Assembly: GCA_013152715.1 (NCBI GenBank)
Contig: JAADFU010000190.1
Span: forward strand, 32,675-96,674
Reading direction: 5' to 3'
DNA length: 64,000 nt
From: Calditrichota bacterium
GTDB lineage: Bacteria; Zhuqueibacterota; Zhuqueibacteria; Thermofontimicrobiales; Thermofontimicrobiaceae
In this document: piece by piece, positions 19,398-31,096 of the stretch
Layout: every line of letters starts with the position of its first letter
How positions within the stretch are numbered: the first letter of the stretch is position 1
Made by a program: the position numbers and the translations under genes
Notes under the pieces: model-generated
What the model was told of the DNA's origin: nothing
The model's database searches: none
Seen by the model: the letters and a program-made list of their open reading frames with translations, nothing else

Positions 19398-22300
19398 TTA
19401 CTTTGACGGTTTGTCTCCTACTGATTCCGGATCAACAGGATCAGCGTCAGATTTTTGTTCATCAAATTCCTCTTCCTCGCGATCAAGGATAATAATATTC
19501 TGGTATTTTCTCAAACCAGTTCCTGCCGGAATCAGATTTCCCATCACGACATTTTCTTTCATGCCGTGCAACCGATCAACCTTTCCTTCAATAGAAGCAT
19601 CCGCCAATACTCGTGTCGTCTCCTGGAATGACGCCGCTGAAATAAAGCTCTCCGTCGTCAACGAAGCTTTGGTGATTCCTAACAATAACGGCTGAAACGT
19701 CGCCGGTTTTGCCGGCCTTGATTTCGCAGGCGTCTTTTTCGCTTTGGTCAGTTTTTGATTGATGCGTTCCAATTCCTTTCGGTCGACAACCTGATTGACG
19801 TACAAATCAGAATCTCCCGTATCCACAATAACAACTCTGGTGCGAATTTTGTTATTTTCCAGTTGGAAAAAAATTTTATCAACTTGATCCCCCGGTAAAT
19901 ACATGGTATCGCCTGGGTCGTCAATTTTAACTTTTTGCAGCATCTGACGTACAATTACTTCAATATGTTTGTCATTGATGCGCACGCCCTGAAGTCGATA
20001 CACTTCCTGAATCTCATTCACCAGGTACTCCTGAACCTTGTTCGCGCCCATGATATTCAAAATATCGTGCGGAGCGACAGAGCCTTCGCACAGCTTTTCG
20101 CCCGCGGATACGAGATCGCCGTCATGAACCAAAATATGTTTACCATAGGGTATCTGGTAAATTTTTTCTTCATGCCCGTCTCTCGAAGTCACCGTCAATT
20201 TCCGGACACCGCGACGAATCTCCCCAAAATTCACAATGCCATCGATTTCGCTGACAACGGCGGGTTCTTTGGGGCGACGAGCTTCAAATAATTCTGCGAC
20301 TCTCGGTAAACCGCCCGTAATATCTCTGGTCTTGGCAAGTTCCCGCGGAATTTTTACCAGAAAATCTCCGGCTTTCACCACGTCGCCTTCCTTCACCTGG
20401 ATGGACGAGCGAACAGGCAAAATGTAAGAGCTCAGTTCATTGCCCTCGTCATCCACTATCTTAATTTGCGGACTGAGCGCCCTATTGCGTGACTCGATAA
20501 TCACTAACTGACGCAGTCCGGTGGCGTCGTCCGTCTCTTCTCGGAAAGTGATATTTTCAATAATATCCTCAAATTTCACATGACCAGAATGGAACGATAG
20601 TATCCCAGTCACGTACGGATCCCAGCGGAAAAGCACGTCACCTTTTTTCACTTCTTGTTTTTCTTTGACGACGATTTCCGATCCGTATGGCACAATATAT
20701 ATTGATAAAACACGATTCTCCTCATCTTTTAACTTAATTGTGCCATTTCTGGCAATCGTCACAAGATTTCCATCGTCCCGCTCAACAAATTTTATATTTT
20801 CAAAATAGACAAATCCCTCATTCTTCGCCTGAGCCTGTGATTGCGCTGCAATACGCGCGGCTGTGCCGCCAATGTGGAAAGTTCTCAACGTTAACTGAGT
20901 TCCTGGCTCCCCAATGGACTGAGCGGCGACGACTCCGACGGCTTCTCCGATTTTTACCAGCTTACCAGTCGCCAAATTTCTGCCGTAACACAGAGCACAA
21001 ACGCCTTGCCGCGACTCACATGTTAGCACGGAACGAATGGAGACAGTTTCAAGTCCCGCATGGTAAATGCGATCAGCTTTATCTTCATCAATTAATTCCC
21101 CCGCTTCAACAAGCACATCACCATCATCATTAAACACGTCTTCGGCGGCCACGCGTCCCAAAATTCTGTCGCGCAAAGGCTCGATCACTTCTTCGCCTTC
21201 TTTCAGATCGCCAATGCGCAATCCAAGGATTGTCCCACAATCATCTTCAGTAACAATCACATCGTGAGCCACATCGACAAGTCGTCTTGTCAAATATCCG
21301 GCATCAGCAGTTTTCAACGCTGTGTCTGCCAAACCTTTTCGCGCGCCATGCGTGGAAATAAAATACTCTAAAACGGATAAACCTTCTTTAAAATTTGCAG
21401 TAATAGGATTTTCGATAATTTCGCCCATTTCGCCGGTCATTTTCTTTTGCGGTTTAGCCATCAGCCCGCGCATGGCAGCTAACTGACGAATCTGCTCACG
21501 AGAACCTCGAGCGCCTGAATCAGCCATCATGTAAATCGGATTAAAACCATTGTCCGCTTTTCTCAGTCGATCCCACATCAAATCAGCGACCTGACTCGTT
21601 GTATGCGTCCAAATGTCGATAATTTTATTGTAGCGCTCGCCGTCAGTAATAATTTTATCGGAGTATTGCTTCATAATTTTATGAACGCTAGCATCGGCTT
21701 CGTCAAGCGCCGCCTGTTTTTCGTCCGGCGTGATCACATCATCCATGCCAATCGTCAGGCCGCCTTTCATGGCGTAGTAAAATCCCAGCGTTTTGATCTG
21801 ATCCAGAAATTGAGCGGTTCGCAAATTGCCCAATCTCGCATAAACTTCAGCGATAATCTCTTCCACGCGTTTCTTTGTCAGCAATTCATTTACATAAGGA
21901 ATTCCTTTTGGAACAATCTGATTGAAGATAACGCGTCCAGGAATCGTTTCAATTAACTCCCCCTGCATACGCACTTTAATGCGCGCATGCAAGCCAGTAA
22001 TTCCATTTTCATAAGCCAAAATCACTTCGTCCGGAGACGAAAAAACTTTGCCCTCGCCTGGCTCACCTGAACGGCTCTTGGTCATATAGTAACAGCCGAG
22101 AACCATATCCTGGCTCGGCACCGCCAGCGGACGCCCGTTCGCCGGAGACAAAATATTGTGCGTCGACAGCATCAGCACCCTGGTTTCCACCTGAGCGTAA
22201 AACGAGAGCGGAATATGTACCGCCATCTGGTCGCCGTCAAAATCAGCGTTAAACGCCGCACAAACCAGCGGATGAATCTGAATTGCTTTTCCTTCAATTA

Positions 22301-23651
22301 AAATCGGCTGAAACGCTTGAATACCCAATCTGTGCAATGTAGGAGCGCGGTTTAACATAATGGGATGATCCTCAATGATCTCCTCTAAAATTTGCCACAC
22401 TTCATTGCCGCGCTTTTCGACCATTTTTTTGGCGCTTTTCACCGTCTTCACCAGTCCGCGTTCCACCAATTTGCGGATGACAAAGGGCTTAAACAATTCC
22501 AACGCCATTTCTTTGGGCAAACCGCACTCATGCATCTTCAACTCAGGACCGACCACAATGACCGAACGTCCGGAGTAATCGATACGTTTTCCCAATAAAT
22601 TCTGGCGGAAGCGCCCCTGTTTTCCGCGCAACATATCGGACAGCGATTTCAGCGCTCGATTCCCATCAGAACGCACGGCCGCCGTCTTTCGTCCATTGTC
22701 AAATAACGAATCAACCGCTTCCTGAAGCATTCGCTTTTCGTTTCGCAAAATGACTTCCGGAGCTTTTATCTCTAATAATTTTTTCAATCGATTATTACGA
22801 ATAATAACGCGACGATACAAATCATTCAAATCCGAAGTGGCAAAGCGCCCGCCTTCCAATGGAACCAGCGGCCGCAATTCGGGAGGTATGACCGGGATAA
22901 TCGTCATGACCATCCACTCCGGCTTATTTTCTTTGAAAAGTTTGCTGCGTTTGAACGCTTCAATGACTTTGAGCCTCTTCAGCGCATCCTTTCTCCGCTG
23001 AATAGAGGTGTCAACCTGAATTTGGTGGCGAAGTTCGCCGGATAAACGCTCAATATCCACTCGCTTCAGCAACTCGAGGACAGCTTCACCGCCAATTTTA
23101 GCCACAAATCGCTCATTTTCATCTTCAGCAGCTTCAACATCAGGAAACTCGCTCAAAATGCGAAAATAATCTTCTTCGCTGATCAGCTCTTTTTCCTTCA
23201 ATCCGCTTTTGCCGGGCTGAATAACGACATACGACTCATAATAAATAATCCGTTCCAACTCCGACATACTCAATCCAAGGACGTAACCGATTTTTGAAGG
23301 CAAAGATTTCCAATACCAAATATGTACGACCGGAACTGCGAGAGAGATATGCCCCATTCGTTCACGGCGGACACTTTTCATGGTAACTTCTACGCCGCAT
23401 CGATCACAGATGATGCCTTTATATCGAATCCGTTTGTATTTACCGCAATGACATTCCCAATCCCGAACCGGTCCAAAAATCTTTTCGCAGAAAAGACCGT
23501 CTTTTTCGGGCTTAAAGGAACGATAGTTGATTGTTTCCGGCTTTGTAACTTCCCCATAAGACCTTTCCAAAATCTTATCAGGAGAAGACAAGTTAATGGC
23601 TATTGCATTAAACTTGGGCTTGGTGATCATTTCCGGTTTCATTGACAGCAT
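19398..23651 (-). CDS. rpoC: RNA polymerase beta' subunit
   Basis: It carries the catalytic magnesium site of RNA polymerase. From the ATG at 23651 the product is 1,417 residues. Visible are the N-terminal zinc site [20 protein letters not shown] near residues 63-82, the catalytic [12 protein letters not shown] near 466-475, the bridge-helix/trigger-loop segment [20 protein letters not shown], and the second zinc site [27 protein letters not shown] lies upstream; an adjacent TTG one codon earlier has better spacing (eight) and could be the actual start. The gap to rpoB is unusually long. Confidence 0.97.
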   Translation of the reverse strand: MLSMKPEMITKPKFNAIAINLSSPDKILERSYGEVTKPETINYRSFKPEKDGLFCEKIFGPVRDWECHCGKYKRIRYKGIICDRCGVEVTMKSVRRERMGHISLAVPVVHIWYWKSLPSKIGYVLGLSMSELERIIYYESYVVIQPGKSGLKEKELISEEDYFRILSEFPDVEAAEDENERFVAKIGGEAVLELLKRVDIERLSGELRHQIQVDTSIQRRKDALKRLKVIEAFKRSKLFKENKPEWMVMTIIPVIPPELRPLVPLEGGRFATSDLNDLYRRVIIRNNRLKKLLEIKAPEVILRNEKRMLQEAVDSLFDNGRKTAAVRSDGNRALKSLSDMLRGKQGRFRQNLLGKRIDYSGRSVIVVGPELKMHECGLPKEMALELFKPFVIRKLVERGLVKTVKSAKKMVEKRGNEVWQILEEIIEDHPIMLNRAPTLHRLGIQAFQPILIEGKAIQIHPLVCAAFNADFDGDQMAVHIPLSFYAQVETRVLMLSTHNILSPANGRPLAVPSQDMVLGCYYMTKSRSGEPGEGKVFSSPDEVILAYENGITGLHARIKVRMQGELIETIPGRVIFNQIVPKGIPYVNELLTKKRVEEIIAEVYARLGNLRTAQFLDQIKTLGFYYAMKGGLTIGMDDVITPDEKQAALDEADASVHKIMKQYSDKIITDGERYNKIIDIWTHTTSQVADLMWDRLRKADNGFNPIYMMADSGARGSREQIRQLAAMRGLMAKPQKKMTGEMGEIIENPITANFKEGLSVLEYFISTHGARKGLADTALKTADAGYLTRRLVDVAHDVIVTEDDCGTILGLRIGDLKEGEEVIEPLRDRILGRVAAEDVFNDDGDVLVEAGELIDEDKADRIYHAGLETVSIRSVLTCESRQGVCALCYGRNLATGKLVKIGEAVGVVAAQSIGEPGTQLTLRTFHIGGTAARIAAQSQAQAKNEGFVYFENIKFVERDDGNLVTIARNGTIKLKDEENRVLSIYIVPYGSEIVVKEKQEVKKGDVLFRWDPYVTGILSFHSGHVKFEDIIENITFREETDDATGLRQLVIIESRNRALSPQIKIVDDEGNELSSYILPVRSSIQVKEGDVVKAGDFLVKIPRELAKTRDITGGLPRVAELFEARRPKEPAVVSEIDGIVNFGEIRRGVRKLTVTSRDGHEEKIYQIPYGKHILVHDGDLVSAGEKLCEGSVAPHDILNIMGANKVQEYLVNEIQEVYRLQGVRINDKHIEVIVRQMLQKVKIDDPGDTMYLPGDQVDKIFFQLENNKIRTRVVIVDTGDSDLYVNQVVDRKELERINQKLTKAKKTPAKSRPAKPATFQPLLLGITKASLTTESFISAASFQETTRVLADASIEGKVDRLHGMKENVVMGNLIPAGTGLRKYQNIIILDREEEEFDEQKSDADPVDPESVGDKPSK

Positions 23652-23757
23652 CAAGGGAATGACCTCCCTTCGTTTTATAATAAAATAATTAAATCTTAGT
23701 GACTGACATTCTTTAAATAAAATTAATCGTAGCGATGCAACTGACCAAAACATTATC

Positions 23758-23827
23758 ACCGCGTTCGCGGAGAACGCAGAGTTTGTTTAGATTTCTATTG
23801 AAACCCGCCCAAACAATTGGTTGTTTG
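23758..23827. repeat. Palindromic segment in the rpoB-rpoC gap
   Basis: The 278-base gap between rpoB and rpoC contains two perfect inverted repeats. The first is GCGTTC-GCGGA-GAACGC at 23761-23777, overlapping the alternative palindrome CCGCGTTCGCGG at 23759-23770. The second is CAAACAA-TTGG-TTGTTTG at 23810-23827. Neither is followed by a T-run in the direction of transcription, so they do not look like intrinsic terminators. A processing site, attenuator or dispersed intergenic repeat is possible. Confidence 0.45.
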
Positions 23828-23929
23828 TCGTTTTCAATAAAAAAACTCCATAAAACTTTATTTTTTTCTCTGCCTTTTTCTCAATGACCTGGTATATCTG
23901 AATAGATACAATTAATCCTCTTCAAAAGA

Positions 23930-26900
23930 TTAATTTTCTTCCTCTTTTTTCAGATTAAGCAACTCGACATCAAGGCCGAGACCCATCAATTCTCTGATTA
24001 AAACATTGAACGATTCCGGCACCCCAGGTTCCGGCAAAGACTCGCCCTTTACGATTGCTTCGTATGCTTTGGACCGTCCGCGTACATCATCGGACTTCAC
24101 AGTTAATATTTCTTGCAATGTATGCGCAGCGCCGTAGGCTTCGAGCGCCCAGACCTCCATCTCTCCGAATCGTTGCCCGCCAAATTGAGCCTTGCCACCC
24201 AACGGCTGCTGCGTAATCAACGAATAAGGTCCGATAGAACGCGCATGGATTTTGTCTTCCACAAGATGAGACAATTTCATGATGTAAATATATCCAACAG
24301 TCACCGAGTTGTCAAATGGTTCCCCGGTTCTTCCGTCGAACAAAACAGACTTACCATCTCCGGGCAGACCTGCTTTCTTCATCTCTGCCTGTACCTCTTC
24401 CAATGAAGCGCCGTCGAAAACCGGCGTCGCATAGATGACATCCAGTATTTTTCCGGCCCAACCCAGGCTGGTTTCCAAAATTTGGCCCAAATTCATTCGG
24501 GACGGAACACCAAGCGGATTGAGAACAATATCGACCGGGGTGCCGTCGGGTAAAAATGGCATGTCTTCAATCGGCACGATTGTCGCCACAACACCTTTGT
24601 TCCCGTGGCGTCCCGCCATTTTATCGCCAATCATTAATTTGCGCTTTTTGGCAACGTAAACTTTTGCCATTTGCACAATACCCGGAGGCAACTCATCTCC
24701 CACCGTCACTTTGAACCTGTGGTTTTCATAATCCTCATTCAGAGAATCCAATTTTACATAATACTGTTCCAAAATTTGCGCGACCAATTGATTCCGATCT
24801 TCATCTTCAACCAACGGCTGTGTCAAATCCAATTTATCAAAATCCAGCGTTTCCAGATAATCTCTTTTCAGAACCATTTTCGCGCGCACGACAACTTTTC
24901 CGCTCTCTAACTCACGAATACCAACAGACTTTTGTCCCTGCAAAACTCTGATTAATTTACTATCTCTCAGACGTTTCGTCCGCTGCTTTTCAGCAACAAG
25001 CCATTTATCGATTTTTTCAAGCGCTTTCTTTTCTTGACGCTTATTTTTGGAATCTCGTTTTTTTCGGGAAAAAAGCTTGGTCGAAATCACAGTGCCGTGC
25101 AAACCCGTTGTTGCTTTGAGCGACGCATCCTTGACGTCTCCGGCTTTCTCACCAAAGATCGCTTTCAGCAACTTTTCTTCGGGAGTAGGATCGGTCTCGC
25201 CTTTTGGCGTCACTTTTCCGACAAGAATATCGCCCTCGCGAACTTCGGCACCAACGCGAATAATACCGTTCTCATCCAAATCCTTTGTCGCTTCTTCGCT
25301 CACATTCGGTATTTCTCTGGTCAACTCTTCCTCGCCGCGTTTGGTATCGCGCACCTGAAGTTCAAATTGCTCAATATGGATGGAAGTGTAAACATCTTCC
25401 TGTACTACTCGCTCCGAGATGACGATCGCATCTTCAAAATTATAGCCGCGCCACGGCATAAAAGCCACTAACACATTTCTTCCCAACGCTAATTCGCCGC
25501 CCTGAGTCGCGCAGCCATCTGCAAGCACATCACCTTTGCGAACAAAATCGCCTTTTCTTACCAGTGGCACCTGATTAACGCAGGTATCCTGATTTGTGCG
25601 TCTAAATTTTATTAACGGATAAACATCCGTTTCATCATTATCAAAATCAAGCAAATTTTCAATATCCAGTTCCTGGCTATCCTCCGGCTCTTCAATGCGC
25701 ACAACAATTCGACCCGCATCAACGCTTTCCACGATGCCATCGCGTTTGCAGACGACCATCGCGCGAGAGTCGCTGGCAACTTCTTGCTCAAGGCCGGTGC
25801 CCACGATTGGCGCTTCCGGCTTCAAAAGCGGCACTGACTGGCGCTGCATGTTCGAGCCCATCAAAGCGCGGTTTGCGTCATCGTGTTCCAAAAACGGAAT
25901 CAACGAAGCTGCAGCAGACACCATCTGAGTCGGAGATACATCCATATAGTCCACTTCATTAGGAGAAACCAGCGGAAAGTCACCGCGGAACCGCACTTGA
26001 ACACGATCATTAATAAAATAGCCCTTTTCGTCAATCGGCGCGTTCGCCTGAGCCACACGCAAATTCTCTTCATCGTCGGCAGAAAGATAGTGAATTTCAT
26101 TGGTTACGCGGCCATCAACTACCTTGCGATACGGCGTTTCAATAAACCCCAAATGGTTGATCCGCCCGAACGTCGTCAACGAAGAAATAAGTCCGATATT
26201 CGGACCTTCCGGCGTCTCAATTGGACACAATCGTCCGTAATGAGTATAATGAACATCGCGCACCTCGAATCCGGCACGTTCGCGCGTCAAACCGCCAGGT
26301 CCTAACGCCGACAAACGACGTTTGTGCGTCATCTCCGCCAACGGGTTCGTTTGATCCATGAACTGCGAGAGCTGGCTGGTGCCAAAAAATGTATTGATCA
26401 CCGACAAAATAGTCCGCGCATTTACCAGATCCTGCGGGGTCAACTCTTCATTGTCCCGCAAATTCATTCGTTCTTTGACAGTTCGCGCTAATCGCGACAA
26501 TCCGACGCTCATTTGAGCCGCTAACTGCTCGCCAACGGTTTTAATGCGCCGATTGCCGAGGTGATCGATATCATCAGCCGAGCGCTTGCCATTTCGCAAA
26601 TCCAGCAAATAATTGATGATCGAAATGATATCTTCTTTAGTCAAAACAGTAAGTTCGACATCGATTTCAAGGCCTAATTTGTTATTCAAACGATAACGGC
26701 CGACCTCACCCAGATCATATCTTTTCGGATTAAAGAAAAAGCGGAACACCAGATTCCTCGCTGTTTCCAGATCAGGCGCATCGCCAGAGCGAAGATGGCG
26801 GTAAATCATTTCCAGCGCTTCTTTTTCAGACTTTGTCGGATCTTTGCGAATCGTGTTATTGATGATTTCCGGGCTGTAAGGAGACTCCGCCTTCACAAAT

Positions 26901-27739
26901 TTGACTTTTTCGATTTGGTGCTCGCGCAAATTCGTCAATGCTTCACGATCTAAAGTCGAATCTTTTTCTATTAGAATTTCGCCGGTTTCATAATCAATCA
27001 CATCCATCAACACGGTCTTGCCAAAATAGGATTCGATCTTTTCATCCGCGACTGCGCACTCCTCGACCATGTCGAACAACTCGTAAATTTCCCGGTCCGT
27101 CGAATATCCAATCGCACGCAACAACGTCGTCACCGGAAATTTCTTTCGCCGATCAATGTAAAAATACATGACGTCGTTAATGTCGGTCACAAATTCCAAC
27201 CATGATCCCCGAAGCGGGATGATACGAGCCGAATAAATTTTCGTGCCATTAGGATGTTTCATCTCAGCGAAAAAAGCGCCCGGGGAACGATGCAATTGAC
27301 TGACAACGATTCGCTCGGCGCCGTTGATGATGAACGTCCCCTTTTCGGTCATTATTGGAATATTGCCCAAATAGACGGTCTGTTCCATCGAATCAATAAT
27401 CTCGCCGGAATCACTCTCCGGATCACGAATCGATAAACGCAGCTTTGCCTTCAATGGCGCGGCGAAAGTATTGCCCCGCTCCTGGCATTCTTCAACTGAG
27501 TATTTCGGCTTTTCCAGATAATATGAAATAAAATCCAGAATGAAATTTTCTCGACTATCCTCAATCGGAAAAATGCTATTGAAAACCGCCTGCAATCCTT
27601 TGTTCTCGCGCTTGTCGGCGGGAACATCCGGTTGGATAAACTCCTTGAACGAGTCCAACTGAATATTTAATAAATCAGGCAGATCAACAATAGTCTGAAT
27701 TTTGGAAAATGATTTTCTTTTGCGTTTTGTATTTTGCAT
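23930..27739 (-). CDS. rpoB: RNA polymerase beta subunit
   Basis: It forms the other half of the polymerase active-site cleft. The 1,269-residue product is complete. The rifampicin-binding region near residues 447-480 ([20 protein letters not shown] then [18 protein letters not shown]) has Asp, His and Ser at the three main resistance positions, so it looks rifampicin-sensitive. The C-terminal switch/clamp segment [20 protein letters not shown] is intact. The ATG at 27739 follows GAGAGG. It lies between rplL and rpoC. Confidence 0.98.
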   Translation of the reverse strand: MQNTKRKRKSFSKIQTIVDLPDLLNIQLDSFKEFIQPDVPADKRENKGLQAVFNSIFPIEDSRENFILDFISYYLEKPKYSVEECQERGNTFAAPLKAKLRLSIRDPESDSGEIIDSMEQTVYLGNIPIMTEKGTFIINGAERIVVSQLHRSPGAFFAEMKHPNGTKIYSARIIPLRGSWLEFVTDINDVMYFYIDRRKKFPVTTLLRAIGYSTDREIYELFDMVEECAVADEKIESYFGKTVLMDVIDYETGEILIEKDSTLDREALTNLREHQIEKVKFVKAESPYSPEIINNTIRKDPTKSEKEALEMIYRHLRSGDAPDLETARNLVFRFFFNPKRYDLGEVGRYRLNNKLGLEIDVELTVLTKEDIISIINYLLDLRNGKRSADDIDHLGNRRIKTVGEQLAAQMSVGLSRLARTVKERMNLRDNEELTPQDLVNARTILSVINTFFGTSQLSQFMDQTNPLAEMTHKRRLSALGPGGLTRERAGFEVRDVHYTHYGRLCPIETPEGPNIGLISSLTTFGRINHLGFIETPYRKVVDGRVTNEIHYLSADDEENLRVAQANAPIDEKGYFINDRVQVRFRGDFPLVSPNEVDYMDVSPTQMVSAAASLIPFLEHDDANRALMGSNMQRQSVPLLKPEAPIVGTGLEQEVASDSRAMVVCKRDGIVESVDAGRIVVRIEEPEDSQELDIENLLDFDNDETDVYPLIKFRRTNQDTCVNQVPLVRKGDFVRKGDVLADGCATQGGELALGRNVLVAFMPWRGYNFEDAIVISERVVQEDVYTSIHIEQFELQVRDTKRGEEELTREIPNVSEEATKDLDENGIIRVGAEVREGDILVGKVTPKGETDPTPEEKLLKAIFGEKAGDVKDASLKATTGLHGTVISTKLFSRKKRDSKNKRQEKKALEKIDKWLVAEKQRTKRLRDSKLIRVLQGQKSVGIRELESGKVVVRAKMVLKRDYLETLDFDKLDLTQPLVEDEDRNQLVAQILEQYYVKLDSLNEDYENHRFKVTVGDELPPGIVQMAKVYVAKKRKLMIGDKMAGRHGNKGVVATIVPIEDMPFLPDGTPVDIVLNPLGVPSRMNLGQILETSLGWAGKILDVIYATPVFDGASLEEVQAEMKKAGLPGDGKSVLFDGRTGEPFDNSVTVGYIYIMKLSHLVEDKIHARSIGPYSLITQQPLGGKAQFGGQRFGEMEVWALEAYGAAHTLQEILTVKSDDVRGRSKAYEAIVKGESLPEPGVPESFNVLIRELMGLGLDVELLNLKKEEEN

Positions 27740-27779
27740 TAAGAAATCAACCTCTCTTCAACGTACGTTGATATTCGAT

Positions 27780-27808
27780 AATATAAAATAATCTTCGAAA
27801 CAATTCAA
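27780..27808 (-). promoter_or_regulatory. Candidate internal promoter before rpoB
   Basis: On the minus strand, TTGAAT (27803-27808) and TATATT (27780-27785) are separated by 17 bases, and transcription would begin about 35 bases before the rpoB ATG. It overlaps one arm of the inverted repeat at 27786-27852, so the two may be alternative readings of the same regulatory region. Confidence 0.45.
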
Positions 27809-27852
27809 TGGACCTACGGCCCACCTGCCAAACCATGTTCCGAAGAATATTT
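27786..27852 (-). promoter_or_regulatory. Long imperfect hairpin between rplL and rpoB
   Basis: Arms 27786-27801 and 27837-27852 are inverted repeats matching at 13 of 16 positions. The 35-base loop contains further complementary stretches. In E. coli the rplL-rpoB gap holds an attenuator and an RNase III site that lower rpoBC expression relative to the ribosomal genes; an equivalent role here is inference. Confidence 0.45.
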
Positions 27853-27876
27853 TGATGGGAATCGATATCTGACGGT

Positions 27877-28317
27877 CTACTTAATTTCAACAGTGGCGCC
27901 AACTTCTTCAAATTTCTTTTTGATCTCTTCGGCTTCGTCTTTGGAGACGCCTTCTTTGACCGCATTGGGCGCGGAATCAACCAAATCTTTTGCTTCTTTC
28001 AGACCCAGAGAAGTCAGCTCGCGCACGACTTTGATGACCTGAATTTTCTTGTCGCCGACCGAAGACAGCACAACGTCAAACTCGGTTTTTTCTTCTTCAG
28101 GTTCAGCAGCTCCGCCTGCGGCGCCGCCGGCTGCAGCAATAGGCGCGACCATGGCCGCTTGTGCTGAAACGCCAAATTTATCTTCCAGAACTTTGATCAA
28201 CTCTACCAGATCCAACACTGATAATTTCTCAATAGACTCAACAATTTTCGCTACATTCTTGCTGATCGTCGTTGCTTCAGCGGTTTTCTCTTCAGCTTTT
28301 GTTTTCGCTTCAGGCAT
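27877..28317 (-). CDS. rplL: 50S ribosomal protein L7/L12
   Basis: The multicopy stalk protein that recruits translational GTPases. The 146-residue product is longer than the usual 120-128 because of about 18 extra N-terminal residues rich in Lys, Glu and Ala ([16 protein letters not shown]). GGAGG lies seven bases before this ATG, supporting the extension. The dimerisation domain, an Ala/Gly hinge and the C-terminal domain ([39 protein letters not shown]) follow normally. Confidence 0.97.
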   Translation of the reverse strand: MPEAKTKAEEKTAEATTISKNVAKIVESIEKLSVLDLVELIKVLEDKFGVSAQAAMVAPIAAAGGAAGGAAEPEEEKTEFDVVLSSVGDKKIQVIKVVRELTSLGLKEAKDLVDSAPNAVKEGVSKDEAEEIKKKFEEVGATVEIK

Positions 28318-28350
28318 TTCTTGTCCTCCGTAAAAAATGTTTACTAAAAA

Positions 28351-28869
28351 TCAATTTTCTTTTTGTTCTTTAATTTGATCCAAAACATTCACTATTGACG
28401 CTAGCATTCCGTTCAAAACAGTTACCAGACTGCGCAGAGGAGCGCTTATCATGCCGACGGTCTGAGCGTGAATTTGTTCTTTCGACGGCAGTTGAGCAAT
28501 CTCTTTTACGCGATCTTCACCATAAATTGTGCCGTCAAATATGCACGCTTTCAATTGCAGCTTTTCGTTTTTCTTGGCAAAATCAGCCAGGACTTTCGCT
28601 GCCGCCAACGGATCTGCCAACGCAAACGCCATAGCGGTGGGCCCGTTCAAATAGGGGAGTAATCCTTCGTACCCAATCTTGTTTACTGAAAGTCGAGCCA
28701 ATGTATTTTTGACTACTTTGAACTCAACCTCTGCTTCTCGAAGCTTATTGCGCAAATCGCTGATTTCCTCAACGTCCAACCCTTTGTAGTCCGCCAGATA
28801 AACGCCGTTTGCCTGGGTTATTTTTTCCGCAATTTCTTCAACTACTTTTTCCTTTTCCGGGCGTGCCAT
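28351..28869 (-). CDS. rplJ: 50S ribosomal protein L10
   Basis: L10 anchors L7/L12 dimers to 23S rRNA. The 172-residue product has the N-terminal rRNA-binding domain (VYLADYKGLDVEEISDLRNK; EFKVVKNTLARLSV) and a C-terminal helix for L12 binding. Only 38 bases separate it from rplA, too short for the structured L10 autoregulatory leader found at this place in many bacteria. Confidence 0.97.
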   Translation of the reverse strand: MARPEKEKVVEEIAEKITQANGVYLADYKGLDVEEISDLRNKLREAEVEFKVVKNTLARLSVNKIGYEGLLPYLNGPTAMAFALADPLAAAKVLADFAKKNEKLQLKACIFDGTIYGEDRVKEIAQLPSKEQIHAQTVGMISAPLRSLVTVLNGMLASIVNVLDQIKEQKEN

Positions 28870-28907
28870 TACTCTATCATCCTTAAGCTATAATTTAGAT
28901 TAGCTGT

Positions 28908-29609
28908 TTATTTTAATTCATCAATTAATGCCGAGCGATCAAGGGGAATGCCAGGACTCATCGTCGTCGTGATGGTGGCAGCGCGCAGATACTGTCCTTT
29001 TGCCGATGCTGGTTTCAACCGAACAACCGTATCCACAAACGCCAACACATTCTCTTTTATCTTCCCTTCATCAAAAGAAACCTTGCCCACGGCGGCATGC
29101 AAATTTCCGTTGCGATCTACGCGAAACTCGATCTTACCGGCTTTCACTTCTTTTACAGCCCGACCCACCTCCATCGTCACCGTCCCGCTTTTGGGATTGG
29201 GCATGAGACCTTTGGGCCCTAAAACGCGACCCAGCTTTCCCACTGCGCCCATCGCATCGGGAGTGGCAATAATGACGTCGCAATCCAGCCAACCCTGCTG
29301 AATTTTTTCCACATATTCATCCAGTCCAACGTAGTCGGCGCCGGCTTCTTCCGCTTCTTTTTGTTTGCCGCCCTTGGTCAGAACCAGTACTTTTACAGTT
29401 TTGCCTGTCCCATGAGGAAGCGTTACCGTTCCGCGAACCATCTGATCTGCGTGACGCGGATTGACGCCAAGACGAAGCGCAACTTCAATCGACTCGTCAA
29501 ACTTCGCTTTTGGCAATTCCTTCATCATTTTAATCGCGTCATCCAGGGAATATGTTTTTCCTTTTTCGAGCTTCGCGAAAGCTTCTTTATAACGTTTACT
29601 TCTTTTCAT
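28908..29609 (-). CDS. rplA: 50S ribosomal protein L1
   Basis: L1 forms the mobile stalk that guides deacylated tRNA from the E site. The 233-residue product has both domains and the signature [19 protein letters not shown]. It lies between rplK and rplJ. L1 represses the rplKA message in E. coli; the only gap before rplK is six bases, so any target would lie within coding sequence. Confidence 0.98.
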   Translation of the reverse strand: MKRSKRYKEAFAKLEKGKTYSLDDAIKMMKELPKAKFDESIEVALRLGVNPRHADQMVRGTVTLPHGTGKTVKVLVLTKGGKQKEAEEAGADYVGLDEYVEKIQQGWLDCDVIIATPDAMGAVGKLGRVLGPKGLMPNPKSGTVTMEVGRAVKEVKAGKIEFRVDRNGNLHAAVGKVSFDEGKIKENVLAFVDTVVRLKPASAKGQYLRAATITTTMSPGIPLDRSALIDELK

Positions 29610-29642
29610 TTTCTCTCCACCAAATCAGATAAAATACACCGA

Positions 29643-30068
29643 TTAATCTTGCACTATAATGCCCATGCTGCGCGCGGTGCCTTCGATTATTCGCATCGCA
29701 TTTTCAACCGAAAATGCATTTAAATCCGGCATTTTCAACTCAGCGATTTCACGAACCTGGTCTCGCGTCACTTTCCCCACCTTCTCCCGGTTGGGCTCGC
29801 CGGATCCTTTGTCCAAACCTGCCGCCCGCTTCAACAAAACCGCCGCCGGCGGTGTTTTTGTAATAAAAGTGAACGAACGATCCGCATAAACGGTAATCAC
29901 TACCGGAATGATTAATCCCTGCTTATCCTGAGTTTTTGCATTGAACGCCTTGCAAAATTCCATAATATTGACGCCATGCTGGCCTAGAGCCGGCCCCACC
30001 GGCGGCGAAGGATTCGCATTACCCGCCGGAATTTGCAACTTGATTGTTCCAATAATTTTCTTTGCCAT
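29643..30068 (-). CDS. rplK: 50S ribosomal protein L11
   Basis: L11 binds the GTPase-associated rRNA centre and is needed for RelA activation and thiopeptide action. The 141-residue product has the Pro-rich N-terminal domain ([36 protein letters not shown]) and the rRNA-binding C-terminal domain. It starts six bases after nusG. Confidence 0.98.
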   Translation of the reverse strand: MAKKIIGTIKLQIPAGNANPSPPVGPALGQHGVNIMEFCKAFNAKTQDKQGLIIPVVITVYADRSFTFITKTPPAAVLLKRAAGLDKGSGEPNREKVGKVTRDQVREIAELKMPDLNAFSVENAMRIIEGTARSMGIIVQD

Positions 30069-30074
30069 GAAACT

Positions 30075-30617
30075 TTACTTCTCCAATTCTACTTGTAAAA
30101 AGTCCAATTCGACTGGTGTGGAACGGCCAAAAATACTCACCATCACTTTGAGCTTGTTTTTTTCTTCATTTACTTCTTTGACGATCCCGCTGAAATCCGT
30201 AAAAGGACCGTCGATGACCTTAATCGGATCGCCAATATTGAACGGTACTTCCACTAATTCACGATTTTTCGCCTCGTCCACGCGCCCTAAAATTCGTTTC
30301 ACTTCATCAGGACGCAACGGCTGGGGTTTATTTTTTGAACCCACAAAATGAGTGACGCCGGGAGCGTTGGCAATCAAATGAGAAGTTTCTGTGTCCAGAA
30401 TCATTTCAATCAGAATATAGCCCGGGAAAAATACTTTGTTTTTATGCTTCTTCTTCCCGTTTCTCATCTCAGTTACTTCTTCCGAGGGAACAAGAACAGT
30501 CGGGATTTTTTCCTGTAATCCCAGCCGGGCAATTTCGCTATCAAGATACAACTTGACTTTATTCTCATGTCCGGATAATGTGTGAATCACGTACCATTTT
30601 TTTTGTTGCTCTTCCAA
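30075..30617 (-). CDS. nusG: Transcription elongation/antitermination factor NusG
   Basis: NusG binds the RNA polymerase clamp and links transcription to Rho or the ribosome. The 180-residue product has the NGN domain (KKWYVIHTLSGHENKVKLYL; FFPGYILIEMILD) and a C-terminal KOW domain (VPFNIGDPIKVIDGPFTDFS; MVSIFGRSTPVELDFLQVE). There is no inserted domain. It lies between secE and rplK. Confidence 0.98.
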   Translation of the reverse strand: MEEQQKKWYVIHTLSGHENKVKLYLDSEIARLGLQEKIPTVLVPSEEVTEMRNGKKKHKNKVFFPGYILIEMILDTETSHLIANAPGVTHFVGSKNKPQPLRPDEVKRILGRVDEAKNRELVEVPFNIGDPIKVIDGPFTDFSGIVKEVNEEKNKLKVMVSIFGRSTPVELDFLQVELEK

Positions 30618-30637
30618 TTTCCCTCGCCTGAAATAAT

Positions 30638-30820
30638 CTAAAATATGAAATTTAATATGGCTTCTAAAATTTTATCAACGGCAAAAATGAACAGAGTCAG
30701 CACCAACGTCACCATAATCACCACTCTCGTCGTACCCTTTAGTTCTTCTTTGCCAGGCCAACTTACCTTAGACATTTCCTGTTTTACTTCCTGAATGAAC
30801 TTATTTAGTTTTCGAAACAT
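30638..30820 (-). CDS. secE: Preprotein translocase subunit SecE
   Basis: This 60-residue single-span form of SecE clamps SecY in the inner membrane. It has the amphipathic N-terminal helix ending EMSKVSWPGKEELKGTT, where the conserved Trp-Pro motif lies, and one transmembrane segment (VVIMVTLVLTLFIFAVD). The ATG at 30820 follows GGAAG by six bases; the reading frame upstream of it is only tRNA-Trp sequence. It precedes nusG. Confidence 0.95.
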   Translation of the reverse strand: MFRKLNKFIQEVKQEMSKVSWPGKEELKGTTRVVIMVTLVLTLFIFAVDKILEAILNFIF

Positions 30821-30865
30821 AGCGATCTTCCAACTCCAGAATGAACGATTATTCGAGAAAAATAG

Positions 30866-30939
30866 CAGGCCAGGAGGGATTCGAACCCCCAACACCCGGT
30901 TTTGGAGACCGGTGCTCTAGCCGTTAGAGCTACTGGCCT
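30866..30939 (-). tRNA. tRNA-Trp(CCA)
   Basis: A 74-nt cloverleaf folds with a perfect seven-pair acceptor stem (AGGCCAG/CTGGCCT) and anticodon loop CTCCAAA, giving CCA. The discriminator base is G, as expected for bacterial tRNA-Trp. CCA is not encoded. It lies between rpmG and secE, the conserved position next to secE-nusG. Confidence 0.97.
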
Positions 30940-30946
30940 ACAACTA

Positions 30947-31096
30947 CTACCTCGTCTCTTTGTGAATTGTATGTTTGTCGCAAAAACGACAGTATTTCTT
31001 GAATTCTACGCGTGCCGTATGTTTCCGCTTATTCTTGGTAGTCGTGTAATTTCGATTTTTGCACTTAGTGCATTCTAAAATGACCAGATCTCTCAT
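30947..31096 (-). CDS. rpmG: 50S ribosomal protein L33 (zinc type)
   Basis: This 49-residue gene was read directly from the space between two tRNA genes. The product starts [20 protein letters not shown] and carries C9-x2-C12 and C36-x2-C39, the zinc form of L33. The stop is TAG at 30947-30949, only seven bases from tRNA-Trp. Its place between tRNA-Thr and tRNA-Trp fits the conserved tRNA-tuf-rpmG-trpT-secE layout minus tuf. Confidence 0.95.
   Translation of the reverse strand: MRDLVILECTKCKNRNYTTTKNKRKHTARVEFKKYCRFCDKHTIHKETR

Noticed and set aside
30821..30895. A longer SecE beginning inside tRNA-Trp
   Set aside because: The extra residues are translated tRNA and spacer sequence, and a good ribosome-binding site precedes the internal ATG at 30820.
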